A stretch of 64,000 bases of DNA, taken from positions 62,001-126,000 of the forward strand of contig WEDG01005615.1 of NCBI GenBank assembly GCA_017591395.1, read 5' to 3'. The notes beneath the pieces were generated by a model that saw nothing but the letters and a program-made list of their open reading frames with translations, did no database searches and had not been told where the DNA came from. Origin of the DNA: Schistocephalus solidus (taxonomy: Eukaryota > Platyhelminthes > Cestoda > Diphyllobothriidea > Diphyllobothriidae). The first letter of the stretch is position 1, and each line of letters begins with the position of its first letter. Below are positions 23,650 to 34,200 of the stretch, piece after piece. A program made the position numbers and the translations under genes.

Positions 23650-26430
23650 ATTCTCAAAAAATTAGAATGTTTACTTAGCTTTCAAAAACGAGCTGCGCCC
23701 CTTGACCTTGACCCCATTTATAATAGTGCGGTTCAATCTTATCTCACGTAGCAACACTAAGAAGGTGAGAACTCCATTAGCCATGTAGAGCTGCACGCCG
23801 AAATTGCGTCTAAGTCTGAATGAATTTGTTCTAGGCATCGTTCGGTCGTAAAGTTAGAGAATGAATACACACATTTGAGGTCATCAGCATAAATAAAAGA
23901 TTGAGAATGTTTAAATATCGATGAAATATCATTTATATACAGTAAGAACAGCAAAGGACCTAATATGGTACCCTGAAAGACATCACTTACAATCGAGGTA
24001 GCACTTGAGTATGAGGACCACAATAAACGTTTTTGTTTTCTATCATATATGTATGATCTAATAAAGTCACTTACGCGACTACAAATCCTTTAGGTTCTAG
24101 TTTAGCTATAATTCGTCTATGAGGCACTTTATTGAATGTCTTACTTAGATCAAAATAGATAACTACTACAGATAGATGATCATTACGAAGAGAGGTTAGT
24201 AGATTTAGAACAGACATCTGGCAGGTTTCACAAGAGCGGTCCGATAAGAAGCCGCAATGGGAAAAGTTGATAATTTGATTGCTTATGCAAAAATCCGTGA
24301 TTTGCTTTGCAATTAGTTTTTCGAAGAGTTTAGCAAGAGAGGGCGTTTTATGAACACCGCGATAGTTATGAATGTCAGATCGGGAACCAGATTTAAAAAC
24401 TGGTATCATAATACAAGTTTTCCAATAATCGGGGAAGAAACCGTTTTATTTATTTATTTATTTATTTATTTATTAATTGCCAGTTTACAGGCAAGGTCAA
24501 AAGGGATATATACAGTAGAGGGTCAAGCTGACAGTGGAAAAAAAACTATCGATCGTTCTTTAAAGTATTTTCAGGAGAAAAAACTGCAGCTTGTCGAACA
24601 GATTAAAGTTTAGAAAAGGGAAGTGTTGACACAGGTGCACGGTGTAGTACTTCTCCTTTCGGTGTTGTGGATCTGGTCTTCTGTACTAGCAGCAAGTATG
24701 CCGGCGAGCGGCTGCTAGCTGTAGACTGAGGAATAACCCGATTACGGACTGCAGAGCCAGCAATATTGCCTTCAGCATGAAGTCCGGCATAGGATTTAGA
24801 GTCCGTGGACGCCATCAGAACGGAAGAGAGCTTCCAGAGATTCAGCACCCAAAATTCGTGGAAGGTTTCCTGAATGTAGAAAACTAGTGACAGCTCTCGT
24901 AAACAAAGGATAGTTTTGCTGAATTTTAATACTTCTGGGTAGTTTATTCCAGATTTCTATAGCGTTTACCGAAAAAAACTGGTGGTATTTAACGGTGCGT
25001 GCCAAAGTAAGAAATAAGAATACATCTCTATGATTGGTGCGCTTTTCTTTTTGAATACGTGAAGGCAAGAAATTATTGGTTGTTAGAAGTGAATTTGAAG
25101 TTGAAAGCAGAGGAATTGAGAGAGTTAGTATAGTTTCAGTGGTAAAGTGCTTGGCAAAAAACGAATTTAACAATTCTGCTTTGCCCAAATCCTCTGTAAC
25201 GAATTTTATGGAACAGCCGAGTAATGGCGGAGTTACATTCAGACGCTTAGCCAATGACCGAACATGGAAGATTTGAGCAACAGAATTGGATGAATTGGCA
25301 GCACTACTGTCCGAGACTCCCTAGGCTTATCTCGCGTGAGCCTAATTTTCGATGCTAATTCAACTATTTGTGCAATCCTTAAGTGTACTGACAAAGAGCT
25401 TTTAGATGGATCTTTAAGTTGCTTTCATAATTTTTAAGTCAGTTTTGGAGAAAACGTGGAACAGTAGAAGAAGCTGTATTTGAATTAAAAATCTTAATCT
25501 GGATAAAAGCCTGAATTTTTGTCTGTGAGGCTCTGCAATAGCTCATGGAAAAAGTTTGGATCGTTGATTGAAAATAGTTTATACCAATCAAGAGTGCTTA
25601 CGAGATTATTTATTAATTCGTGGTTTCTGTTAGCAAAGTCGAGGTTATTGCTTTTAACCTAATGCTTTGTAAGAATGGAGACTGGAAAACAACATTAAAT
25701 TAGTGCATGATCACTTGTAAATAGATCACGATGGAAATTCATAGAGGGTGGACACCATTTGTAAAAATTAAATCTTAAATTTTGTCATTTTTAGTCACTG
25801 AACTGACCAGTTGGGACATGTTTAAAAAGTTAATAGTATCAACCAATTTCTGAAGTTTAGGCGGAGAGAAATTTGCCTGCCAGTCAATGTCTGGCAAATT
25901 AAAATCGCCTACGATTATTTTGACATCAAATTGAGTGTCTGCAACTTTTTCTAATAGTTCACAGAGCTCGCTTTCATTGCCAGAATAACACGAAGGATTA
26001 TAGACACAGCCAATAACCGCTTTTTTTATTGTGCAGCAGGATGACTGAAGCAAAGCATACATTTCCAGAAAAGGACGAAATGCTCAGCTGAAAAGGGAAA
26101 TGTACAAAGGATGACTTAATATAAAGAAGATAATCACCGCCACGTTATTCACTGCGGTCTTGTCAGTACAAATTGAAATTATTTTATAGCAAGCGTCGAG
26201 TCAGAAATAAGAGAGTGATCCCAGGATTCACTGATGCACAGCACATCTGGATCAAGCTCAAAAGCTACTGTTCTGAGCTCAGCCATCTTATTTATGACTG
26301 ATCTCGCATTGAGTGAAACTAAGCTGAGCGTATTCCTGAGCTGCAGGTTACGCTCATCAGTATTTATAAAAAAGGAAGATTCGGTGGCGGGGAGGAAAAC
26401 TGGAGAGAAGAAACGAAAGGTGGGAAACAA
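23650..26430 (-). pseudogene. LINE family C copy H, ORF2 interrupted by nested insert
   Basis: Endonuclease pieces on the minus strand are at 26,430-26,179 (SLNARSVINKMAELRTVAF, LCISESWDHSLISDSTL) and 26,062-25,775 (IGCVYNPSCYSGNES, IIVGDFNLPDIDWQ with an intact GDFN site). A pre-RT stretch at 25,254-25,040 (LGKAELLNSFFAKHF) is followed by a foreign segment. RT resumes at 24,430-23,757 (MIPVFKSGSRSDIHNYRGV, VVVIYFDLSKTFNKVP, TILGPLLFLLYIND, YADDLK). The RT box is intact but the frame is broken and the 3' part is missing. Confidence 0.75.
24440..25037 (-). mobile_element. Nested 3' fragment of LINE family E inside copy H
   Basis: Within one minus-strand frame (25,254-24,796) the protein switches from family C sequence to the family E C-terminus (NHRDVFLFLTLARTVKYHQF, FSVNAIEIWNKLP). 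The latter matches copies at 7830-7740 and 16,045-16,130. The fragment ends at the family hairpin (24,477-24,494) and an (AAAT)n run (about 24,444-24,475), after which family C sequence returns. This is a short 5'-truncated insertion into an older LINE. About 100 residues of family C RT N-terminus appear lost at the site. Confidence 0.7.
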
Positions 26431-27022
26431 AATTGCTCTGGTCTAAAATTTGTCGAAATGTTACTGTTAAGAGAACTAAACTTATTGTACAACGGCATAT
26501 TTTGATGAAAACCATGGAAGGGGAGGCTATATTGTGGCGTTGGAAAGATAAGGGGTGGCATAGAAATGAGATTTTGAGGGAAGTCAGCATAAATTGGCAG
26601 AAAACGCGCATTTGAAAAAGGAATAAATGATTTCGGAAAGCTGGTTACATAATTAGAATGGTTAATTATTGGGGGATTTCGAACACGTTTTGGGTTGGGA
26701 AAGATGCAAACGTGAGCGTTCGCGTCTGTTGTAGATGCTGAAGTGTGAGTCGGTTTCACATTTGTAATGACATTACTGATTTTAACGCCTGGCTTAGCCA
26801 ATGACTCAGATTTACTGGGGGTTTGCTTAGGTTAACTAGATTTGACAGCATAGCAGGCGGGGTTTGCTTGGAAGGGGAAAGAATTGGCATTGACACGATT
26901 CCACTAGAACCAGGAACAAGGTTAACGGGTGAAGATTCAGCTGAAATCGAAATTACTGTTGATCCGGAAGGCCGTGGGCTTGCATTAGCTAGAGGGCAAA
27001 CCCCTGAGATTAATTTTGGCAT
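26430..27022 (-). pseudogene. LINE family C copy H, ORF1/leader region
   Basis: Two overlapping minus-strand frames (27,022-26,756 and 26,801-26,364) are rich in Ser, Pro, Asn and Phe and end in PPPNLPFL just before the endonuclease. The end motif is shared with the plus-strand family C copy at 17,200. No nucleic-acid-binding motif was recognised. The plus-strand frame over 26,823-27,080 is a shadow of this sequence. Confidence 0.4.
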
Positions 27023-27580
27023 TGTATGTGTAGAACTAAGCTTCCCGTTTGCTAACGAGGGGTTTTATCTCAACAGATAAATAACTTTTTTTACAAATAT
27101 TGAGCTGAGTGCTCAGGCTTAGAGAAAATAAGGTCAACTTCAATCGGCGAAACTGGTATAGCAACTACAGTTAATTATTTTGCGCTGGAAATAAGGTATA
27201 GTTACAAAATTTTAACTTTATTTCTAGAATTAACCTTTAGATTCCGTCCTTTTGACGTAAATCTACGAGAACTTTAATGAGGATATGTAAGGTGAAAAAG
27301 TTTAAAACCGTATATTTCTCCCTAGTGTCGATTGCAATAACTGCAGGTGTGTGCAGTTGATAAAGAGTTAGAAATACAAAGAAACTGTCAATAATTAAGG
27401 TAATAATTTCGACAGGAAACAAAGAGGTCGGTTTAAAATTCGAGAGTTCACTTATCTTCGAATTTGAACCAACCGCCTCGAAAGAGTACAAAGGAGAGCC
27501 ACCAAAATGGTTGGAAGTCCAAGCTCCTGGCCATATATTACTTGCATAACAAATCTAAATACGTTACCTTTTAGTTAAAG
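27022..27580. other. AT-rich stretch, nothing recognised
   Basis: This is an AT-rich interval between the LINE copy H leader and a small LINE tail. A minus-strand frame at 27,491-27,237 (84 codons) is hydrophobic but matches nothing I know and is probably chance. It may include the 5' UTR of copy H. Confidence 0.3.
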
Positions 27581-27960
27581 GCAAATGCGCAGGGATCTCC
27601 TGTAGACATTCAGCATTGTGAAGGGATTGGATTGATGCCTGGAATGGTCGGACTTCTTTACTTTGCTTCCACGACCCACCTCCGAGGTCACCCATTGAAA
27701 CTGCGCATCGAGCAGGTGAGACTGGATGTGTGCAAGTTCTCCTTATCTGTCAGAGTGGTCAAGCCACGGAATTCTCTCCCTGTAGACGTTGTGATGTCAC
27801 CATCGCTGGAAAGCTTTAAAAGGAACCGTAAGAGTTTTATGTTCCCAAATGAGTCATAGCGATGAAGGATTTGACTTAACCGTCAAGACTCAGGCACTTC
27901 TTGTCCTATTTGGTTTCCCTCATACCTCCTACCTATTTCCCTCAATAAATTGAGTTAAAT
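27580..27960 (+). pseudogene. LINE 3' end fragment (RT C-terminus)
   Basis: The frame 27,632-27,859 reads GLLYFASTTHLRGHPLKLRI, then FSLSVRVVKPRNSLPVDVV and SPSLESFKRN, the usual C-terminal tail of a non-LTR RT protein, ending in a stop. The 3' end carries a short TTGAGTTAAA-like tandem tail at about 27,943-27,970. The fragment matches the minus-strand piece at 2815-3450. It ends only about 150 nt before the first ATRX codon, so the host promoter region is very compact or incorporates LINE sequence. Confidence 0.65.
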
Positions 27961-27969
27961 TGAATTGAG

Positions 27970-28123
27970 TAATTTAAATAGAAGCACACTAAAACGCAGC
28001 CCATTCTTTCAATTTTGGCGCGAAGATCTTTTCGGGTGCCCGTTTATTCTGTGTGGGTATTTCGCGCAGTAAGCAACATAAAGGGAAATGAGAAAGTAAT
28101 TTCAAGTTTTTCTTTTTAATCAA
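27970..28123 (+). promoter_or_regulatory. Putative ATRX promoter/5' UTR with two E2F-like sites
   Basis: The interval between the LINE tail and the first ATG contains two perfect matches to the E2F consensus TTTSSCGC: TTTGGCGC at 28,014-28,021 and TTTCGCGC at 28,060-28,067. Both lie within about 110 nt of the start codon. There is no obvious TATA box. The sequence before the ATG (TTTTTCTTTTTAATCAAATGTTCAG) also looks like a splice acceptor ending at 28,129, so a further upstream exon joined by cis-splicing cannot be excluded. Function is inferred from the motifs only. Confidence 0.35.
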
Positions 28124-28295
28124 ATGTTCAGGAAACAAGCGGCTACTCGGCACGTAGTCAATGGGGTGCTTGAAGTTGAGGGTGTCTCTCAACCTCCAAA
28201 AGATAATTTGGTGGAGTCTACCCCCAAAACACTCCCTCCACTAGAGCCAAGAAACTTTACCATCGACCCTTCCGGAAATATCGTATTAGCTGATG
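28124..28295 (+). CDS. ATRX: ATRX exon 1 (N-terminus)
   Basis: The first 57 codons begin [12 protein letters not shown] and end ...IVLADG; the last codon is split (phase 1). The donor is GATG|gtacat. The ATG at 28,124 is the only in-frame start, but its own neighbourhood (ATGTTCAG|G) could instead be an acceptor, making this an internal exon. The residues show no domain and sit before the ADD, a variable region in the family. Confidence 0.7.
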
Positions 28296-31200
28296 GTACA
28301 TGCATAATGGCTTAACTAACCCGTAGGAACACCTGTCGTGCAGCCGGCAGTGGTGGAGGACACCACTGGATTTTCTGGCCAGTTGGATATGCAGGACGGC
28401 GCTTTACCTTTCAAATCCCAAACAATTGATTCTCCGGGTGTCTTAGATACTGTCAAATGCACAAGCTGTGCCTCGCGTATCAGTCCGTTTTCCGTTCCAT
28501 GCGAGGTGCACCCTGTTTTAAAAGTTATAATATGCAAGGTACGTTTCATGCGTGTCACACAATTCGTAGCGTTGTCTTAAATTCTATGGAAAAGGAGACT
28601 TTCCAAAAGATGATTTTGGAAAGGATGAAAACTGTCGATGGTGTGGAGATGGCGGAGATCTGATTTGTTGCGATTCTTGCTCCAATACCTTCTGCAAAAG
28701 CTGTATAAGGCGAAACATCGGTCGGACCTACCTTCATAGCATTGAGGAGTTGGGCGAGAACGAATCGTGGAATTGCTTGCTTTGTACCAAAGAACCTCTG
28801 CTTCCTCTCCAGAGACAATGTTTTGAAGTGAGTTCATCTTTTGACTTTTATTCTTGTTGCTTATTTTGATGTAATGGTAATAACTTATCTCTAAAATTGT
28901 TAATTTAGATTATCCAGCGTGTTCGGACGTATCACGCGCAGCGCAAAAAACGCTCAGAACGTGCCCATGAGTTGTGGCGTCAGCGATCCGGCGCTTCTTC
29001 TGCAAGCACTCCTACCCCGTCAGTAAACACGGCGATATCTTCTCCACAGGTTCCCCCTGCTAGTGTCAGTTCGAACCGTTCTTTGGACACTACCCAACCG
29101 CTCGTCGGCCCTTCGACGAACATCAGTGCGGAAAAGCCTTTGCAAGCTCCTCCAACTAGTTTTAGCCCACCTGAGGGACTGAATGCTTTGGCAGGTAACA
29201 ACCATTCAAACTAGTTTTATTGCTATTTTGTAAGCGAATTTTGTGAAATATCCCAGACGTAAGCAGAAGTTTAATTTTGTTACTATCATTTGCTGTCATT
29301 CAAAATATTTACATCGGGTTGTCGTATATCAAGTACAAATTTTCTGTGGCTGGCTGTATCTTGCGGCATATGCATACTTCGAATTTCATTCAAGGTATGA
29401 TCTTCGAACCCCATACTACTCCAGAAATGAAGGATCCATGGACTAAAAGTCAGCATTAGAGTTTACTGGAATTGCGTCAAATATTTCTTTTCGAAAAGCC
29501 GTCCAAGTCTCTCACATCCCGACTTATTTGCAAACAGGCACGTTATTAAGATAGGTAACATGATCCTTTTCTGCATCGCATACTTCCTGAATTTTACCAC
29601 CCCATGTCAAAAAACATACCTAAACTAAACGGATTCATTAGTTCGGGCTGTCTCCTGTTCCTGTTTAGAACTAATTATTGACTTTACTTTGACATGTGTC
29701 CCTTGTAACCGCTTCTTTCGGCCCCGGAAATGTCTGATGCAACCCGTTAACAAATAAAAGCAAGACTTAACCATGACATTCTCTGGGTGAGGGTGGGCGT
29801 TTTCTGTGAGTTGGGTAGCATCCTCATAATTCGGGTGTCGGTCAGTTTATACCAAACGGTCCTCTTTAATCACGAGACACGTGCTTGGAGATATTTGTAA
29901 ATTAATTATTAAGTAAAGAACAACTCAAATATCCGTATTTCATGACTCATTTTCATTCGTTGGATATTTATTTGTCCGGCATTCTCTCTTCGTATTTTGG
30001 CGACAGCTATTAATGAGCTCTAGGACAGCTAGCGTTCAGCTGCGCCTGATCTCATAGTCTGATGGGTTTCGAATTCTACCCTCGTAGGCAGAACTACATA
30101 AACCATCAAGACTCTGCTGTAGATATCTGTTTTTGCGCTTGATGTTTGAACAAGACGTTAGTTTTTTCTGCTTAATTGCATGCGTTGGTCATAACCTATG
30201 CTATACATTTCTCTTCCAGCTGTTTTGGCTGGAGTCACAAGCACATGTGGCACGCAGCTGATAGCGCCTTTTGGAGCTCTCCCCCAGACTTCCGATCTGT
30301 TGGCCGCTGTGTCCAATTTACAAGCGCTAGCTTCCGTTCCCTTGAACCCCTCACCAGCGGCGCCCCGTTCCACTCTACCAGAAACGCGGCATGCCAAGTC
30401 TTCCATTCCGTCAGTTCCTAACACAAGTTCGGTCCCTACAGCCTCAAAACATCCCGAGATTCAGGCCCTTCCAGCCAATAAAAACCAAAGCTCCGGCCGT
30501 GGAAAATGGGGGAGTGCATCCAATCCCAACAGCAGCGATTGGTACTTGGAGAATGTTACTGTAGCAGGCATCTTAGACCAGATATCTCAAGTCCAGGCCT
30601 CTAACATCCGTAACGCGACAAAAGCTCTTCGCGCCTGCCTTGAAACTTTCCTGAGTGATTTGCGCAGGGTCGAAACAAACTTGTCACGGGCACGCACTTT
30701 GGATGATATTACAAATATTGTGCGTTCCTTTCAGAGCATTTTCCGGTTCCATTTCTTCAGTCGAATCGGAAACCTTGTTTCGCGACTGCAAGATGACCCA
30801 AAACAGCCTAGCGCAAATAGTACGCCTTCATTTGCTGTCTCGCCAACCCCCAATGGGGATAGTAACGATAGATGTAAACAAATTTCGGCCTCTGAACCAA
30901 CGGCGTTTTTGCAGTCTCCTGAATCTTCGTCCACCGTCAAGTCGAACAGCTCACTGACCATCGATTTGACCGATGAAGGCGAACCAGTTAGAGGTTCTCG
31001 GTCCCAAGCAACCCGTCCTCCATCCATTCCTACATCGGCTGCCGCTCATCTTCAGGTTCCCATCGCGGCTGTATCAGTCGCTAAGACGGCTTCTGTCTTA
31101 GCTGCATCCAGCCGGTCACCGCCCACCACCTCCACGAGACCCATCCGCAAACGCCCAGTTCGTAGGAAGCGTTCCCCGGTCAATACCAGTGTCACTGGCA

Positions 31201-34200
31201 CCTCTATCAATGCTCCCTCGGCCCGGCCTGTAAAGAGGCCACGTTGCGTCCCGTCTACGGAAAAGTGTGTTATCACTGCTGCAACCAATGTCGTAGCGGA
31301 TGCTGCTGCCGCCGCCCCTGTCGTCCCTTCGGAGGCTTTCTCCGACCTCATCGAACCAGCTGCTACAGATACCGCAGAATTAGAAACGGACACGACCGCG
31401 TGTACTGATTTATCCTCTGTGTCCTTTCTGAACAGTGTTTCCCGTATCAATGTCACCCATAGTCAGGCTTCTAACAAGACTGATTCCTCAGCTCATTCCT
31501 GTCCGAAAGCCTCCCAAAGCGATAACTGTAGTTCTTTGCAGCCGGCCTCTAGCACTGAATCTGGTCCTGATACCGACTGCAATGGCCAATTCGAACTTGA
31601 CAGTAGTCCCCATCAATCGGAGGCAGAAAAGGAGAACAATGCTGACGCGGCTCCGCCAGTCAGACAGTCGCCCTCCCGTCGGACAGTAGACTCGCATCAT
31701 AGTGTAACCGACGATGGTGATCAAAATAAGACATCATCTGAACTATCAACCGCCGTTGGAATTTTCTGTAAGTCCGGCCGATCACTTACATTCCCCGTGA
31801 GTTTCAATAAAGTTAATAATTGTACAGAAGGAAAGTCTAATCTACCAAGAGTGACTCCGTTTTTTTAGCTTGAATTGTGAGCTCATTTATAAAGAGGTAT
31901 GAAACGCACATTGCAACAACATCGGAACTAGTCAGGATAAATGTTACATTGGCAAAGAGGGCCTTAAGAGCTTGTGGATAGGTCACTGGGTAATTATTTA
32001 GGAAGACTTACAGCACCTAAGACATTTCACTGCCTAACAGGAAGAAAGCGAACAACCTTAAAAATTATTTTTAGTATGCCATTCACTTAGTACGGGTTTC
32101 TAATGACACTTACATTTGGGGTTTCGACGAGTTTTAACGTAGGATTAACCCATTGTAAGTCTGTACAGCAATTCGAATCTCTCGGAACATTGTTCGATTG
32201 CTCCAGCCTTCAGGTCAAACTCGTGGTCCTCTTGCTTATGCTGAATTCTAATGGTCTTCTGCGCCATCCAGACAATCTATTAGTTCACTTTATTGCTGTT
32301 GTCAAACTGTCATTTTTGACGCATTGGCTTGAGTCCACAATCACATGCAGTTCATCTGAAAATGGATCTCATTATTCCCAAGTAGTCTTTCGTTTCTTCA
32401 TGTATTACTCCAGGCTGATTTGATTGTCTTCCTCTTACGGATCTTTTGAGCGCAATATTAGGGATCGTTCCATTCCCAACTCTCAGCTGTTTTTTTGATA
32501 GATTTTTTGTCCCCATTATATTTACTTCACTTTCTCGCGGTTTTATTGGAATGGAACGGATCCTTAGCGTTCATTCGGTGATTCCGTCTATCGTCAAGGG
32601 ATGTTAAACGCTACCATTAGCAGTAATAGCTAGGCAAACGGAAGAAATAATTTTCCGCCTGGTTATCATCTAAGTTTGGTTTCATTGTTGACGCCCGCCA
32701 ATTTCACCTACTTATGCCTCTGCAAAACGGTTTTCTCCAACTCCAAAACTTTGCTACATTCTTTGTCTTAAAAACTAACATCTCGGTGATGTCTGACACT
32801 ACTCGCTGGGGCCAGCTGAGAGTGGGAGGGAAACCTAGTAGCATATGTGGTTGTGTATTCAAAGTTAAATGTGGAGTGAGGACTAGGTCGTGTGCGTGGC
32901 ACGCATAGACGGGCTGTTTAACTTTGTCAGCCACTGCGCCTGCGCCCACCGGTCGTATTGGCTTGGTCTTGTCATCGAACATGGTTGTCGAGGGAGAGAG
33001 AGATTTTAGTAGATGCTGTGCAAGTAAATGGTGCTGCACCCACCTTTTGGTGTACTTTTTGATGTCCTCGCTTGCAACAGGCTAACTACCATGTGAGGGA
33101 GACCTTTTAAGTTGTATCTTAATCAACGTCGCGTATCAACTTTTAGGAAGAATTTCGTGGGCACAATCAGTGGAATCCAAAGTCGACCGGTGTTCGTTTT
33201 CCTTTTGAGACTCCGCATTTAAACCAGGGCTCTGTTGGTTACATTCACCTTCACATACTTGATTTCACCTACATTTTCTGAGAGTAACATCATTTTTAAG
33301 TTTTGTATCTTTGAATTAGATATTCCTGCCTGACGTCTCCGTACTCTCAGTGCTAGTCTTACTTTGCCCCGACAAGCATTCTTAATTGATTTGCCGGCCT
33401 CTCAATTCCAGGTTGGATAACTTCAAACAGCCAATGCCCTATTTCATGGTCATCATGACTTGAGCTACCTCATGCATGATGTAGTTTTTTACCTTTTTGC
33501 TCTACGCTGACAAAAACTTGAAAAGGGTTTTATTTTAGTTATATAGTGCTCCATCACTTTTACTTACCGCCTTTTTCTCCTTAGCCTACCCGTAGGAACG
33601 TGTATGTTTTGAGGGAAAATGTTTAAAAGGCAATTTCTTAATTCGCTCTCAAACTCAAAGCGTTTCTTGCGTGGATAATATCATAATGTTCTGGTGGGCC
33701 ATGATGAATTTGCTTCCGTCCAGCACCAAAGCTATACTTAAAAAAATTGGGCAAGGTGTTCAAATACCGTTTTCACTGTGTATGCGTTTAAGATGAGCCT
33801 TTTGTCTGACAACAGTATTTTTTCTTCCCAGTGTGTAATTTGAAAGAGTTCGTTGTATGGTAGGCAGGGGAACATGTGTAACCCGAAATCCCCCGCCACT
33901 TTTAGAACACACACAAACTGTCTTTGAAGTGGATTGGAAATAGGATGCTTCTCACACGGTTATTGCAGACATTTGAAGGTGCCTATGAATCCATCGTGAT
34001 AGGTCGAACGCCTCCGAAATCTCCATGTACCAAACATTACGATTTTTAATGCCGTGCTCTGTGCTTTTTGGCAACCATAACCTAAGAACGATCCTTTGAG
34101 TAATGTACACAGACTTCATCTGGTATGAGGCAGTTCGCAATCACTGCGACATCACAAACTTATCCCAAGCCATTCATGGAAAGTGACTCAAGTGGTCTGT

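Noticed and set aside
26823..27080. Plus-strand 85-codon frame
   Set aside because: Shadow of the antisense LINE leader region.
30198..30219. ATG at 30,198 as the start of an independent 556-residue protein
   Set aside because: The acceptor at 30,219 joins exon 4 in the correct phase and the preceding codons are intronic; the frame past 31,796 is likewise intron after a strong GTGAGT donor.
31760..31775. Alternative end of exon 5 at TTCT|gtaagt (31,768)
   Set aside because: It is a good donor, but it leaves phase 1, which does not match the phase-0 start of exon 6; the donor at 31,797 does.
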